In this document: piece by piece, positions 41,475 to 50,784 of the stretch
Layout: each line of letters opens with the position of its first letter
Numbering within the stretch: position 1 is the first letter of the stretch
Assembly (NCBI RefSeq): GCF_946892675.1
Contig: NZ_CAMPOV010000003.1
Coordinates: forward strand, 496,001-560,000
Direction of reading: 5' to 3'
Length of the DNA stretch: 64,000 nucleotides
Origin: Arthrobacter sp. Marseille-P9274
GTDB lineage: Bacteria; Actinomycetota; Actinomycetes; Actinomycetales; Micrococcaceae
Program-made: the position numbers and the translations under genes
The notes under the pieces: generated by a model
The model's input: only the letters and a program-made list of their open reading frames with translations
Told to the model about the DNA's origin: nothing
Databases searched by the model: none

Positions 41475-44400
41475 CTACGGGACGTTGATGGTCAGGGCGG
41501 TGGAGGCGCTGTCACCGAACTTGACCAGGCCGACCCAGCTGCCGGAGCCGAGCCCGCTCCACTTGGCCGTGACCTTGCCGGACTGGCCGTTGGGCAGCTC
41601 CAGCGGGTCGGGCGTGACGGTCAGGTTTCCGGCGTCACCGGTGAGGGCTGCGGTGTTGAGCGTGCCGGTGGCGGTGGCCGCGCCGTCCGAGGTGCCCCAC
41701 AGATGTCCGATGACCTCGTAGTCGCCGGCCGCGGGCGCCGTGAGGGTCAGGCTCTCACTCGTGTTGGCGGTGGCGACGGCGATCTGCTGGCCGTCGGGCG
41801 TCTTCACGTACAGGTCCCAGTCCGCCGTCTCAGCCGCAGCGTTGATCGCGAACTGTGCCGTGGTGGCGCCCTCCGGAACCGTGAGCTTGCTGATGACGGA
41901 GCTGGCCGCGGTGATCTGGTTGGGATCCGGGGTCTTCTCCTCAGTCAGCACGTTGGCCTTGGCGAGACCTTCCACGGTGATGTCGATCGGGTTGTCCGTC
42001 CCCGAGGTCACGTCGAGGGTCTGCTCGCCGGAAGCGGCGGCGGAATCCACGGTGACGGCGGGCGGGGCGAGGGCGGCCACCGGGGTGAGGGCCACGGGCG
42101 CGGTGACGGTGTGGTCCTCGCTGGACCAGGTCAGCTCGCCCATCGCCGCCTTGCCGTAGGCGGCGCTGTCATTGGTGAAGGTGACGGTGAAGTCCAGCGA
42201 CTGGCCCGCCTCGGTGAAGTCGAGCTGCGAGGGCTCGACGACGGCGTCCACACCCGGGACGTCGATCGCCGCGGAGTAGCTGCCAGGTTCGAGCGCGGTC
42301 AGCGTGCGGGTTACCGTGACCGGGCCGGTCAGGGTGCCCAGCGCGATGGACGGAACGTTGACGTCCTTGGCGGCGATGGGATCCACGTCCGGCCAGACGT
42401 CTCCGCCGGAGGCCGTCTCCAGGAAGCCCGCCCAGTCCAGCACGCCGGCGTCATAGACCAGGCCCGGGTCGGCCATCGCCGCGGCGTCGACCTCGCCGGC
42501 GCCGGTGGCGAACTTGTCATCGTTGGCCTCGCCGTCTGCGGTCTGCACGTCGGCGGCCGTGGTCATCATGGCGGACTTCACCGCGGCCGGCGACCACTTG
42601 GGGTTCTCTCCCAGCACCAGCGCGGCCAGGCCGGCGACCTGCGGCGCGGCCATCGACGTGCCGGACATGAAGCCGAAGTTTTCGCCGCCTACAAGCGGGG
42701 AGACGCCGGCCAGCACGCCGACGCCGGGCGCCGCGATGTCCGGCTTCAGCAGGTCGCCGCCGACCGCCGTGGACGGGCCCCGCGAGGAGAAGTCCGCAAT
42801 CTGGGGCAGCGGGGGCTCGGGCTGGCCGGTGGTGTCGTGGTCGACCAGCGCCGCGGTCAGGCCGGAGCCCGCCGCAACCTTGGCGAGGAAACCGTCGTCG
42901 TTGATGTGGACGGTGGGCACCGCATGCAGGTCCAGGTCCAGGGAACCGATGGGCACGTTCACCAGGACCATGCCGACGCCGCCGGCGTCCTTCACCGTCA
43001 CGGACTTCTCCGCGCGGGGGTTGACGCCGCGTTCGCAGACCACGATCTTGCCCGTGGCTTTGGCCGCGTCGAGCGAGCCCGGCAGGCAGAGCCGTGCGTT
43101 CTCGGTCTCGTCTGTCTCCTTCTTCCCGTCATCCTTGACCGCGGCGTTGCGCGAGAGGATCAGGGCCGTCTGCGGGACCTCGGAGCTCATGATGGAGGCG
43201 CCGCGGTACTTGGAGCCATCGGAGAGTTCGACCGTGCCCTGCAGCTCGTTCGAGAACGTGCTCGCCGCGACGGTGGTCAGCCAGGGCGCGCTGTGGTTGA
43301 CGGTGGTGTCCGCCGGGCCGGAGTTACCGGCCGAGGCCGACACGAAGATGCCGGTTGCGGCCGCGTTGAAGAACGCCAGGGCCACCGGGTCCAGCACCGA
43401 GTTGTTGTTGCCGGAGATCGAGTAGTTCAGCACATCGACGCCGTCCTTGACCGCCTGTTCGATGGCCGCGACCGAGGCCGAGGCAAAGCAGCCGCCGGTG
43501 GAGGGGTTGGTGTCCTCCCAGCAGATCTTGTAGACCGAGACCTTCGCTTCGGGTGCGACGCCGGAGCCCTCGCCGAAGTCGCGGCCGTCCACGGTCGTCT
43601 TCACGCCGTCGTTGCCGGCCGCGGTGGTCGCGGTATGGGTGCCGTGGCTGGCGATGTCCAGCGGCGAGATCGATTCCTTCGGGTCACGCTCGGCCGGCGG
43701 TACGAGCCTCAGGAAGTCCTCGGCGTAGTACCGGGCGCTCAGGACCTTGCTGTTGCATTCGCTGCCCTTCCAGTCCCGGCTATTGTCCTGGGCCTTCTGG
43801 CATTCGCCGATGAACGTCTCGCCGTCCGCCTTGAGCATCGCGATCTTGCCGTCGGTGGTCAGGTAGGGCTGGCCCACTTGCGGGCTCTCGCCCTGCTTCA
43901 GCTTCCTGGCCTTGTCCCCGGCCAGGAACGCGTTGGCCGGGTAGTAGCCGGTGTCGATCACGCCGACCACCACACCCTTGCCGGCATTGGCCGCGCCGCC
44001 GTACCGCTGCTCCCAGGCGCCGTCCTCGCCGGGCAGGCCGAGGAACTCGGTGCTGGAATAGTCCGGGCTGAGCTGCTCGTTCTCGGAAACGGAAAGCACC
44101 TGCGGGTTCTTGGCCAGCATCGCTGCCTGCTCGGCGGTGAGGTCGGCCGTGAAGCCGTTGACCGCCGTCGTGAAGCTCTCGCCGACGGCGGTGCCGGCCG
44201 CGGCCGCGACCTCCTGCTGCTTCCGGTTCAGGTGGGCGGCGTATTTGCGGGCCTGCGGGCTGTCCGCGTCCACCTTCTTGCCCTTGGCCGGCTTGGTCGC
44301 CGCGATGCCGGCCACCCCGCCGTCGTAGGTCGCCAAAGGTTGGCCCTTGAGCATCACGATGTACTGGCCGTCTTTGTAGGCTTGGGCGCTCGGCTGCCCC

Positions 44401-44534
44401 GAAGGACCGGCGGCGGGCCCGACGGCGGCCGCGGGGCCGGCCAGGCTGGACAATACGAGGGGTAATCCCAGTGCGAGTGCCGTGGCGGCGCGGACGGAGC
44501 GTCGCCGCACAAAGCCTCTGCTTTGCTTGGTCAT
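41475..44534 (-). CDS. Secreted S8 subtilisin-like protease
   Basis: A 1019-residue secreted serine protease. A signal peptide (VRAATALALGLPLVLSSLAG, AAA cleavage) leads into an inhibitor I9 propeptide (YIVMLKGQPLATYDG to NPQVLSVSENEQLSPD). The S8 domain follows with Asp194 (VVVGVIDTGYYP), His297 (DIASHGTHTATTAA) and Ser627 (FMSGTSMAAPQVAG), the oxyanion Asn in SASAGNSGPADTT, and a PA domain inserted between His and Ser (NPRAEKSVTVKDAGGVGMVL). After it come an Fn3-like/Ig repeat and a C-terminal PPC-like domain (DWDLYVKTPDGQQIAVATAN). The order resembles lactocepin/cucumisin-type enzymes. It is probably active outside the cell on proteins. A possible inhibitor gene lies 1.2 kb away (45774). 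Confidence 0.94.
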   Translation of the reverse strand: MTKQSRGFVRRRSVRAATALALGLPLVLSSLAGPAAAVGPAAGPSGQPSAQAYKDGQYIVMLKGQPLATYDGGVAGIAATKPAKGKKVDADSPQARKYAAHLNRKQQEVAAAAGTAVGESFTTAVNGFTADLTAEQAAMLAKNPQVLSVSENEQLSPDYSSTEFLGLPGEDGAWEQRYGGAANAGKGVVVGVIDTGYYPANAFLAGDKARKLKQGESPQVGQPYLTTDGKIAMLKADGETFIGECQKAQDNSRDWKGSECNSKVLSARYYAEDFLRLVPPAERDPKESISPLDIASHGTHTATTAAGNDGVKTTVDGRDFGEGSGVAPEAKVSVYKICWEDTNPSTGGCFASASVAAIEQAVKDGVDVLNYSISGNNNSVLDPVALAFFNAAATGIFVSASAGNSGPADTTVNHSAPWLTTVAASTFSNELQGTVELSDGSKYRGASIMSSEVPQTALILSRNAAVKDDGKKETDETENARLCLPGSLDAAKATGKIVVCERGVNPRAEKSVTVKDAGGVGMVLVNVPIGSLDLDLHAVPTVHINDDGFLAKVAAGSGLTAALVDHDTTGQPEPPLPQIADFSSRGPSTAVGGDLLKPDIAAPGVGVLAGVSPLVGGENFGFMSGTSMAAPQVAGLAALVLGENPKWSPAAVKSAMMTTAADVQTADGEANDDKFATGAGEVDAAAMADPGLVYDAGVLDWAGFLETASGGDVWPDVDPIAAKDVNVPSIALGTLTGPVTVTRTLTALEPGSYSAAIDVPGVDAVVEPSQLDFTEAGQSLDFTVTFTNDSAAYGKAAMGELTWSSEDHTVTAPVALTPVAALAPPAVTVDSAAASGEQTLDVTSGTDNPIDITVEGLAKANVLTEEKTPDPNQITAASSVISKLTVPEGATTAQFAINAAAETADWDLYVKTPDGQQIAVATANTSESLTLTAPAAGDYEVIGHLWGTSDGAATATGTLNTAALTGDAGNLTVTPDPLELPNGQSGKVTAKWSGLGSGSWVGLVKFGDSASTALTINVP

Positions 44535-44848
44535 GAGATTGGAACGCCTTTCATCCCTGTGGGACGGACCAACTTGGTCCGGCCCCCAGACCCGCCGGCT
44601 GCTCGCTGCCCGACGCGGAAACGTATCAACTCCGGGCGGCTGGCGTTCCGGCCACTGGGCCGGCCCCTCCCCCCAACTGCGTAGCCGAAGCCACTACCGG
44701 CGGGATCTGTGAGCTCAAAATAGCGGACGAAATAGTCTCAAAGAACCCTTTCAGGAATTCTCATAAAAGTCCCACCCAATAACCAGTCAAAGTCTATCCC
44801 CGAGCCTGAGGAAGTGATATAGCCGCCCGTCCCTGCGACAATGGAATC
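44535..44848. other. Intergenic region with probable subtilase promoter
   Basis: No gene in 314 bases. On the minus strand TTGACT (44790-44785) and TTTATG (44767-44762) are separated by exactly 17 bases, a possible -35/-10 pair for the subtilase; 44740-44820 is clearly more AT-rich than its surroundings. GGACCAACTTGGTCC (44570-44584) is a short inverted repeat in the leader. Confidence 0.4.
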
Positions 44849-45769
44849 ATGCAGTCGCAGTTGACCCGGCTGGAAGTGCTGGGCCCCGAGCACTGGCAGG
44901 CTCGCGAGGCAGCGCATCAGCTCCGCGCCTCCCGGTTCACCGGGCCGTACCTGGAGCGCCGCTCGGCGGGGCGCAAGCACCCGGTCGAGGACTTCCTCTT
45001 CACCTACTACACCCAGAAACCGGGCCAGCTGCTGCGCTGGCACCCGGGCGCCGGCGTCGTACTCACCGGCGACGCCGCGGCCGAACGCGCCGCCTGGAAG
45101 TACTACCGCACACTGACGGACGCGGAGCGCGCGGAACAGGACATTAACGACGGCGGTGCGGTCACCTTCGACGCCGAGCGGTTCCTTCGCGAGCGCGCCG
45201 AGACGGTGTCCTTCACCCGGACCATCCTGGCCGCGACCGCGGGGCGCCCGGCCCGGTTCGCCTGCTTCGGCCTGCACGAATGGGCCATGGTCTACAAGTC
45301 ACGGCTCAACGGCGTCCGGCACGAGTACCTGGAACTGCGGCTCGGCGCGGAGGGCACGGACGGAGTGGTCGAGGCGAGCCGGATCAACTGCTCGCACTTC
45401 GACGCCTTCCGCTTCTACACTCCGCAGGCGGCACCGCTGAATACCCTGCGGCTGAGCCGGGAGAACCAGCGGGACATGGAACAGCCCGGCTGCCTGCACG
45501 CCAACATGGACCTCTACAAATGGGCCTACAAGCTTACTCCTGCACTGCCCGGCGAACTCGTCATGGACTGTTTCGAACTGTCCTGGCGGATCCGCGAGAT
45601 GGACATGCAGGCCTCGCCGTATGATCTCGCCGCCTGGGGGTATGAGCCGATCCGCATCGAAACCGCCGAGGGCCGCGCGCAGTACGCGGCGGCCCAGCGC
45701 GGCTTCGCGGATGAATCGCAACGCCTGCGCGACCGCTTGCTGGCCGCGCTGGAGACGATCGAAGGGTGA
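44849..45769 (+). CDS. Conserved actinobacterial protein (306 aa)
   Basis: A soluble 306-residue protein beginning MQSQLTRLEVLGPEHWQARE, with HPVEDFLFTYYTQKPGQLLR, ARFACFGLHEWAMVYKSRLN, INCSHFDAFRFYTPQAAPLN and the His/Cys-bearing DMEQPGCLHANMDLYKWAYK. I recall members annotated as 3-methyladenine DNA glycosylase in actinobacterial genomes, but I see neither a helix-hairpin-helix nor the AAG fold and would not rely on that name. Conserved His, Cys, Asp and Trp residues suggest an enzyme. Its stop is four bases before the lipoprotein gene, so the two are co-transcribed. Confidence 0.75.
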   Translation: MQSQLTRLEVLGPEHWQAREAAHQLRASRFTGPYLERRSAGRKHPVEDFLFTYYTQKPGQLLRWHPGAGVVLTGDAAAERAAWKYYRTLTDAERAEQDINDGGAVTFDAERFLRERAETVSFTRTILAATAGRPARFACFGLHEWAMVYKSRLNGVRHEYLELRLGAEGTDGVVEASRINCSHFDAFRFYTPQAAPLNTLRLSRENQRDMEQPGCLHANMDLYKWAYKLTPALPGELVMDCFELSWRIREMDMQASPYDLAAWGYEPIRIETAEGRAQYAAAQRGFADESQRLRDRLLAALETIEG

Positions 45770-45773
45770 GAAC

Positions 45774-46316
45774 ATGGACCGCAAACGAGTTGGTTCGAGA
45801 ACAGCACTGGCCCTGCTGAGCATGCCCGCGGCGCTCGCGCTGCTCCTGAGCGGCTGCGCGCCCGGCGGCGAGGAGCCAGGGGAAACCAGCCCGCCGGCCT
45901 CCGCCACCAGCCCCGGTGCCAGCCCTACCGAACCCGGCAGCGCGCCGCCGTCGAGCCCTGCGGAAGGAGCCCCCGTGGACGCCAAGCTGAAGATCTCGGT
46001 CTCGACCTCCGGCGCGGACTACAAGGAGGAAAAGACGCTCGTGTGCGTCGACTCCAAACCGATGGAAAGCTCCACGGTCCAGGACCCGGACGCGGCCTGC
46101 GCGGCGCTGGTGCGGCATGCCGAGAACGTCTTCTTCACCCAGCCCGACCCCAACCGCGCCTGCACGCAGGAGTACGGCGGCCCGCAGCAGGCCCACGTCA
46201 CCGGCACCATCGACGGGCGCGAGGTCAACAAGACGTTCACGCTGACCGACGGCTGCCAGATCTCCGAATGGAACGCCATGAAGGACCTGCTCGGCGGGGC
46301 TGGCGGGAAGGTTTAG
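45774..46316 (+). CDS. SSI-like (subtilisin inhibitor-like) lipoprotein
   Basis: A 180-residue lipoprotein: signal TALALLSMPAALALLLSGC with the lipidated Cys near residue 27, then a ~40-residue Pro/Ser/Gly linker, then a ~110-residue domain resembling Streptomyces subtilisin inhibitor. The SSI pattern is visible: TLVCVDSKPMESSTVQDPDA, then ACAAL, then CTQEYGGPQQAHVTGTIDGR and TFTLTDGCQISEWNAM, with four cysteines placed as in SSI for two disulfides. It would be anchored outside the membrane and could hold or regulate extracellular proteases, perhaps the nearby subtilase (inference from proximity). It starts four bases after the preceding gene. Confidence 0.78.
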   Translation: MDRKRVGSRTALALLSMPAALALLLSGCAPGGEEPGETSPPASATSPGASPTEPGSAPPSSPAEGAPVDAKLKISVSTSGADYKEEKTLVCVDSKPMESSTVQDPDAACAALVRHAENVFFTQPDPNRACTQEYGGPQQAHVTGTIDGREVNKTFTLTDGCQISEWNAMKDLLGGAGGKV

Positions 46317-46365
46317 GGCTGGCGTCGGGCGCGGCGGGCCCGCCGCTGTCAGGGCGAGGGGCCGC

Positions 46366-46536
46366 TTAGGGGCGGGGGTTGCGCACGGCCTCGCTGACCC
46401 GGCGGGCCAGGTCTTCCTGCGCGGCGCGCGCCGCCTGGCGGTCGCCGCGGTACTTGCGGATGACGAGCCGGCCAAGGCCGAAGAACACGGCGGCGGCCAT
46501 GATCGGCAGGAGCATGGATTGTGGTTTCTCTGCCAT
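46366..46536 (-). CDS. Small membrane protein (56 aa)
   Basis: A frame from ATG 46536 to TAA 46366 encodes MAEKPQSMLLPIMAAAVFFG, then LGRLVIRKYRGD and a basic/acidic tail ending VRNPRP. One transmembrane helix (~residues 8-25) is followed by positive charges and a short amphipathic helix (RQAARAAQEDLARRVSEAV), an inside-C-terminal single-span layout. Codon bias is typical of real genes here. There is no known family. It is convergent with the SSI-like gene and divergent from purS. Confidence 0.7.
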   Translation of the reverse strand: MAEKPQSMLLPIMAAAVFFGLGRLVIRKYRGDRQAARAAQEDLARRVSEAVRNPRP

Positions 46537-46725
46537 AGACCGATGCTACTGACAGTTGGCGCCGTTGGCGTAGAATTCGCGGTTTGCTTCAGCCGGTAGA
46601 ATGGAGGGTGCAAGCTCGCGGAGCGCTGGATCAGCGTGAGACGGCACTTTTCCTGCACAGATCGTGCAGCGGTTTCCGCGCGCCTCGCTTCGTTGAAGAG
46701 CCCGTTCCCAACACAGGAGTGACCG

Positions 46726-46998
46726 TTGCCACGGATCGTTGTTGATGTCATGCCCAAACCCGAAATCCTTGATCCGCAGGGCAAGGCCATTGCCGGCGCG
46801 CTGCGGCGGCTGGGCCAGACCGGTTTCGGCGAGGTCCGCCAGGGCAAGCGGTTTGAACTGACCGTGGAGGGCGAGGTCACCGAGGAGATCCTCGAGCAGG
46901 CCCGTCACGCCGCCGCCACCCTGCTGTCCAACCCGGTGATCGAGGACGTCACCCGGGTGGAGGTCATTGTCGACGCGACCATCGGAGCCGGCGAATAA
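46726..46998 (+). CDS. purS: Phosphoribosylformylglycinamidine synthase subunit PurS
   Basis: A 90-residue structural subunit of the three-part FGAM synthase (PurS/PurQ/PurL). Its sequence, [20 protein letters not shown] followed by [20 protein letters not shown], is textbook PurS, and the C-terminal [13 protein letters not shown] closes the fold. It starts at TTG 46726 with AGGAGTG upstream; the nearby GTG at 46719 is out of frame. Its stop shares one base with the start of purQ (TAATG). The 189-base leader shows no riboswitch I recognise. Confidence 0.95.
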   Translation: MPRIVVDVMPKPEILDPQGKAIAGALRRLGQTGFGEVRQGKRFELTVEGEVTEEILEQARHAAATLLSNPVIEDVTRVEVIVDATIGAGE

Positions 46999-47780
46999 TG
47001 TCTGAAACTCCCCTGATCGGCGACTTCTCGCCGGCCCCCGACCGCGGCCTCTCCGGCGCGCGCGTGGGCGTCATCACCTTCCCCGGCACGCTGGATGACC
47101 GGGACGCCTCCCGCGCCGTCCGGCTGGCCGGCGGCACAGCCGTGAGCCTGTGGCACGGCGACCACGACCTGCAGGGCGTGGACGCCGTCATCATCCCGGG
47201 CGGCTTCTCCTACGGCGACTACCTGCGCGCCGGCGCCATCTCCCGCTTCGCCCCGCTGATGGACCAGGTGGTGGACGCCGCCGAGGCGAAGCACTATCCG
47301 ATGCCGGTGCTGGGCATCTGCAACGGCTTCCAGGTCCTCACCGAGGCGCACCTGCTGCCGGGCTCGATGATCAAGAACAACCACCTGCACTTCATCTGCC
47401 GGGACCAGCGGCTGCGGGTCGAGAACGCCGACACGGCCTGGACCAGCGAGTACGCCGCGGGCGACGAGATCGTGGTGCCGCTGAAGAACCAGGACGGCCA
47501 GTACGTGGCGGACGAGAAGACGCTGGACGAGCTCGAGGGCGAAGGCCGCGTGGCCTTCCGCTACGTCGGCGCCAATCCCAACGGGTCCCGCCGCGACATT
47601 GCCGGCATCACGAACGCGGCGGGCAACGTCGTCGGACTTATGCCCCACCCGGAACATGCGACCGAGGCCGGATTCGGCCCCGATTTCTCCGCGGCCGGCC
47701 CGGTTGACCTGCGCGGCGGCACGGACGGGCTTGGCGTGTTCATCTCCGTACTGAAGAAGATTGTGGCAGGTGCCAAGTAA
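46998..47780 (+). CDS. purQ: FGAM synthase glutaminase subunit PurQ
   Basis: A 260-residue class I (triad) glutaminase that feeds ammonia to PurL. The catalytic Cys is in [14 protein letters not shown] and the His-x-Glu pair in [12 protein letters not shown]; the N-terminal [20 protein letters not shown] is family-specific. About 20 extra N-terminal residues ([17 protein letters not shown]) precede the usual start, as in other Actinobacteria. It overlaps purS by one base and abuts purL. Confidence 0.96.
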   Translation: MSETPLIGDFSPAPDRGLSGARVGVITFPGTLDDRDASRAVRLAGGTAVSLWHGDHDLQGVDAVIIPGGFSYGDYLRAGAISRFAPLMDQVVDAAEAKHYPMPVLGICNGFQVLTEAHLLPGSMIKNNHLHFICRDQRLRVENADTAWTSEYAAGDEIVVPLKNQDGQYVADEKTLDELEGEGRVAFRYVGANPNGSRRDIAGITNAAGNVVGLMPHPEHATEAGFGPDFSAAGPVDLRGGTDGLGVFISVLKKIVAGAK

Positions 47781-50210
47781 ATGACTGAGACCAACCGCAC
47801 CTCCGGCGCTCGCGTCGAGACCCATCTGGCCACGCCCGAGGAGCTGCGCAACGAGCATGTGCAGAGCTTCGGCGGTGCCGCGGATGCCGTGGAGCATGCC
47901 GAGGGACGCAGGTTCAACATCGACACCGTGGAGCACGCCGCGCAGACGCCGGACACGGACCTGCCCTGGGCCGAGCTGGGCCTGAAGGAAGACGAGTACC
48001 GGCGCGTGGTCGAGATCCTCGGCCGCCGCCCGACCGCGGCCGAGCTGGCCATGTACTCGGTGATGTGGAGCGAGCACTGCTCCTACAAGTCCTCCAAGGT
48101 GCACCTGCGCCAGTTCGGCGACAAGGTCACCGAGAGGATGAAGGAACACCTGCTCGTCGGGATCGGCGAGAACGCCGGCGTCGTCGACATCGGCGACGGC
48201 TGGGCCGTGACCTTCAAGGTGGAGTCCCACAACCACCCGTCCTTCGTCGAGCCGTACCAGGGCGCCGCGACCGGCGTCGGCGGCATCGTCCGCGACATCA
48301 TCTCCATGGGCGCCCGCCCGGTCGCAGTGATGGACCCGCTGCGCTTCGGCGCGATCGACCACCCGGACACCGCCCGACTGGTGCACGGGATCGTGTCCGG
48401 CATCGGCGGCTACGGCAACTCCCTCGGCCTGCCGAACATCGGCGGCGAGGTCGTCTTCGACTCCGTCTACCAGGGCAACCCGCTGGTCAACGCGCTGGCC
48501 GTGGGCGTCATGCGGCACGAGGACATCCGCCTGGCCAACGCATCCGGCGTCGGCAACAAGGTGGTGCTCTTCGGCGCGCGCACCGGCGGCGACGGCATCG
48601 GCGGCGCCTCCGTGCTGGCCTCGGAGTCGTTCGACGACGCTGGATCGTCCGGCAAGCCGGCTAAGCGGCCCGCCGTCCAGGTCGGCGACCCGTTCGCGGA
48701 GAAGGTGCTCATCGAGTGCTGCCTCGAGCTGTTCAAGGCCTCCGTGGTGGAGGGCATCCAGGACCTCGGCGCTGCCGGCATCTCCTGCGCCACCTCCGAG
48801 CTGGCCTCCAACGGCGACGGCGGCATGCACATCGAGCTCACCAGCGTGCTGCTGCGCGACCCGTCCCTGACCCCGGGCGAGATCCTGATGTCGGAGTCGC
48901 AGGAGCGCATGATGGCCGTCGTGACCCCTGAGAACGTCGAGGCGTTCGAGGCGATCATGGCCAAGTGGGACGTCGAGTACTCCTGGCTGGGCGAGGTCAC
49001 CGACACCGGCCGGCTCATCATCGAATGGGATGGCGAAAAGATTGTCGACGTCGATCCCCGCACTGTGGCGCACGAGGGCCCGGTCTACGAGCGGCCGTTC
49101 CACCAGCCGGAATGGCTGGACAAGGTGCAGGGCGACGCGTTCACCGGCTCCGCCGCGGACGCCGGCCGGCCGTCCTCTCCGGAGGAGCTCAAGGCCGCCG
49201 TACTGGAACTGATGTCCTCGCCGAACATGTGCTCCAAGGACTGGGTAACCAACCAGTACGACCGCTACGTGCAGGGCAACACCGCCATGGCCATGCCCGA
49301 CGACGCCGGCGTGGTCCGCGTGGACGAGGAAACCGGCCTGGGCATCGCCATCTCCACGGACGCCAACGGCCGCTACGCCTACCTGGACCCGTACGAGGGT
49401 GCCCGGCTGGCGCTGGCCGAGTCCTACCGCAACGTTGCGACCACCGGCGCCGTGCCGATGGCCGTCACGGACTGCCTGAACTTCGGCTCGCCCGAGGACC
49501 CCGAGGTCATGTGGCAGTTCGCCGAGGCCGTGCGCGGCCTGTCCGACGCCTGCATGGAGCTCGGCGTGCCCGTCACCGGCGGCAACGTCTCGCTCTACAA
49601 CCAGACCGGCGGCGTGGCCATCCACCCGACCCCGGTGGTCGGCGTGCTGGGCCGGTTCGACGACGTTTCCCGCCGCACCCCGTCGGGCTGGCGCGAAGAC
49701 GGCCAGGCCATCTACCTGATGGGCGTGACCAAGGACGAACTGGACGGCTCCGAGTGGGCCAACCTGCGCGGCCACCTCGGCGGGCAGCCGCCGCAGCTGG
49801 ACCTGGCGGCCGAAAAGCTGCTGGGCGAACTGCTGGTCAACGCCTCCCGCGACGGCATGATCGACGCCGCGCACGACCTCTCCGAGGGCGGCCTCGCCGC
49901 GGCCCTGGCCGACATGGCGCTGCGCTTCGGCGTGGGCGCCCGGATCGGCCTCGGCGAGCTCTGCGAGCGCGACGGCGTGGACCTGTTCACCGCACTCTTC
50001 AGCGAAAGCCAGGCACGCGCCGTCGTGAGCGTGGCCCGCAGCGAAGAGGTCCGGTTCAAGGACATGTGCTCCGCCCGCGGCTTCGCGCACATGCGGATCG
50101 GCGTGGTGGACACGGAGATCGGCGCCCTGGATTTCCAGAGCCAGTTCTCCCTCCCGCTCGCCGAGCTGAAGGAAGCCCACGAGGCGACGCTGCCGAAGCA
50201 CTTCGCGTAG
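47781..50210 (+). CDS. purL: FGAM synthase large subunit PurL (small type)
   Basis: An 809-residue ATP-dependent FGAM synthase, the short PurL used with PurS and PurQ. Key parts: [20 protein letters not shown], the ATP/Mg site [35 protein letters not shown], and the second half [20 protein letters not shown] and [20 protein letters not shown]. The start codon follows the purQ stop with no gap, so all three genes form one translationally coupled unit. A terminator follows at 50272. This step converts FGAR and glutamine to FGAM in purine synthesis. Confidence 0.97.
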   Translation: MTETNRTSGARVETHLATPEELRNEHVQSFGGAADAVEHAEGRRFNIDTVEHAAQTPDTDLPWAELGLKEDEYRRVVEILGRRPTAAELAMYSVMWSEHCSYKSSKVHLRQFGDKVTERMKEHLLVGIGENAGVVDIGDGWAVTFKVESHNHPSFVEPYQGAATGVGGIVRDIISMGARPVAVMDPLRFGAIDHPDTARLVHGIVSGIGGYGNSLGLPNIGGEVVFDSVYQGNPLVNALAVGVMRHEDIRLANASGVGNKVVLFGARTGGDGIGGASVLASESFDDAGSSGKPAKRPAVQVGDPFAEKVLIECCLELFKASVVEGIQDLGAAGISCATSELASNGDGGMHIELTSVLLRDPSLTPGEILMSESQERMMAVVTPENVEAFEAIMAKWDVEYSWLGEVTDTGRLIIEWDGEKIVDVDPRTVAHEGPVYERPFHQPEWLDKVQGDAFTGSAADAGRPSSPEELKAAVLELMSSPNMCSKDWVTNQYDRYVQGNTAMAMPDDAGVVRVDEETGLGIAISTDANGRYAYLDPYEGARLALAESYRNVATTGAVPMAVTDCLNFGSPEDPEVMWQFAEAVRGLSDACMELGVPVTGGNVSLYNQTGGVAIHPTPVVGVLGRFDDVSRRTPSGWREDGQAIYLMGVTKDELDGSEWANLRGHLGGQPPQLDLAAEKLLGELLVNASRDGMIDAAHDLSEGGLAAALADMALRFGVGARIGLGELCERDGVDLFTALFSESQARAVVSVARSEEVRFKDMCSARGFAHMRIGVVDTEIGALDFQSQFSLPLAELKEAHEATLPKHFA

Positions 50211-50271
50211 CCTGCCCGGGCGGCCCGGCCTACGCCGGGCCGCCCGCCCCTCCCGCTCCGTCCGCTGAGCA

Positions 50272-50312
50272 GCTGAGGCCCTTTTCCCGCGAGGAAAGGG
50301 CCTCAGCCGTTT
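50272..50312 (+). terminator. Terminator after purL
   Basis: GCTGAGGCCCTTTTCC (50272-50287) pairs with GGAAAGGGCCTCAGC (50293-50307) across a five-base loop, followed by CGTTTCC. Confidence 0.85.
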
Positions 50313-50417
50313 CCTCGCTGGGTTGTTCGGCTCGATGAGGTTGCCTCCGGCCCTTCCCGGCGCGGGACCGCAGGCAGATAATCGAGTATCTTCACGATTG
50401 TGACGGGAGGCTCTGCA

Positions 50418-50714
50418 ATGGCGGTGTACTCGATGGGAATCTGGCTCGTGAAACCGGGCCGCGAGGACGACTTCATGCGCGCATGGGAGGACCTGGCCAG
50501 GCGGACCAAGGAGGCGTTCCCCGGCGCCCGCGGCCTGCTGATGCGCGACAAGGACGTCCCCAACCGCTTCATCAGCACGGGACCGTGGGAGTCCCTCGAG
50601 CAGATGAAGGAGTGGCGGGAATCGCGGGCCTTCAGCGAGGGGCTGGCGGGGATCCGTAACACGATCGAGCACTTCGAGCCCCACACGCTGGAGCAGGTGG
50701 CCGGCCAGGACTGA
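50418..50714 (+). CDS. ABM-domain monooxygenase-like protein
   Basis: A 98-residue protein, MAVYSMGIWLVKPGREDDFM, then RAWEDLARRTKEAFPGARGL and FISTGPWESLEQMKEWRESR. This is the dimeric ferredoxin-like fold of the antibiotic biosynthesis monooxygenase superfamily. Members include cofactor-free quinol oxygenases and heme-degrading enzymes, but many act on unknown small molecules. ATG 50418 is chosen over GTG 50400 because GGGAGG sits correctly before it. The gene is alone between purL and the convergent GH13 gene. Confidence 0.82.
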   Translation: MAVYSMGIWLVKPGREDDFMRAWEDLARRTKEAFPGARGLLMRDKDVPNRFISTGPWESLEQMKEWRESRAFSEGLAGIRNTIEHFEPHTLEQVAGQD

Positions 50715-50784
50715 AGCCGGCCCGCCCGCCGTAGGCTCGCCGAAGCCAGCCGCGCCTCGCCGTCCGCCCGCCGCGGGGAAGGGC

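Noticed and set aside
41412-44465. A 1017-codon open frame on the plus strand opposite the subtilase
   Set aside because: The subtilase strand has all catalytic motifs, signal peptide and domains. The plus frame is Gly/Arg/Val/Asp filler.
44849-45769. 3-methyladenine DNA glycosylase
   Set aside because: I recall this label on homologues, but no glycosylase motif is visible, so I left the gene as conserved unknown.
46537-46725. Purine riboswitch before purS
   Set aside because: No purine or PRPP aptamer consensus can be recognised in the 189-base leader.
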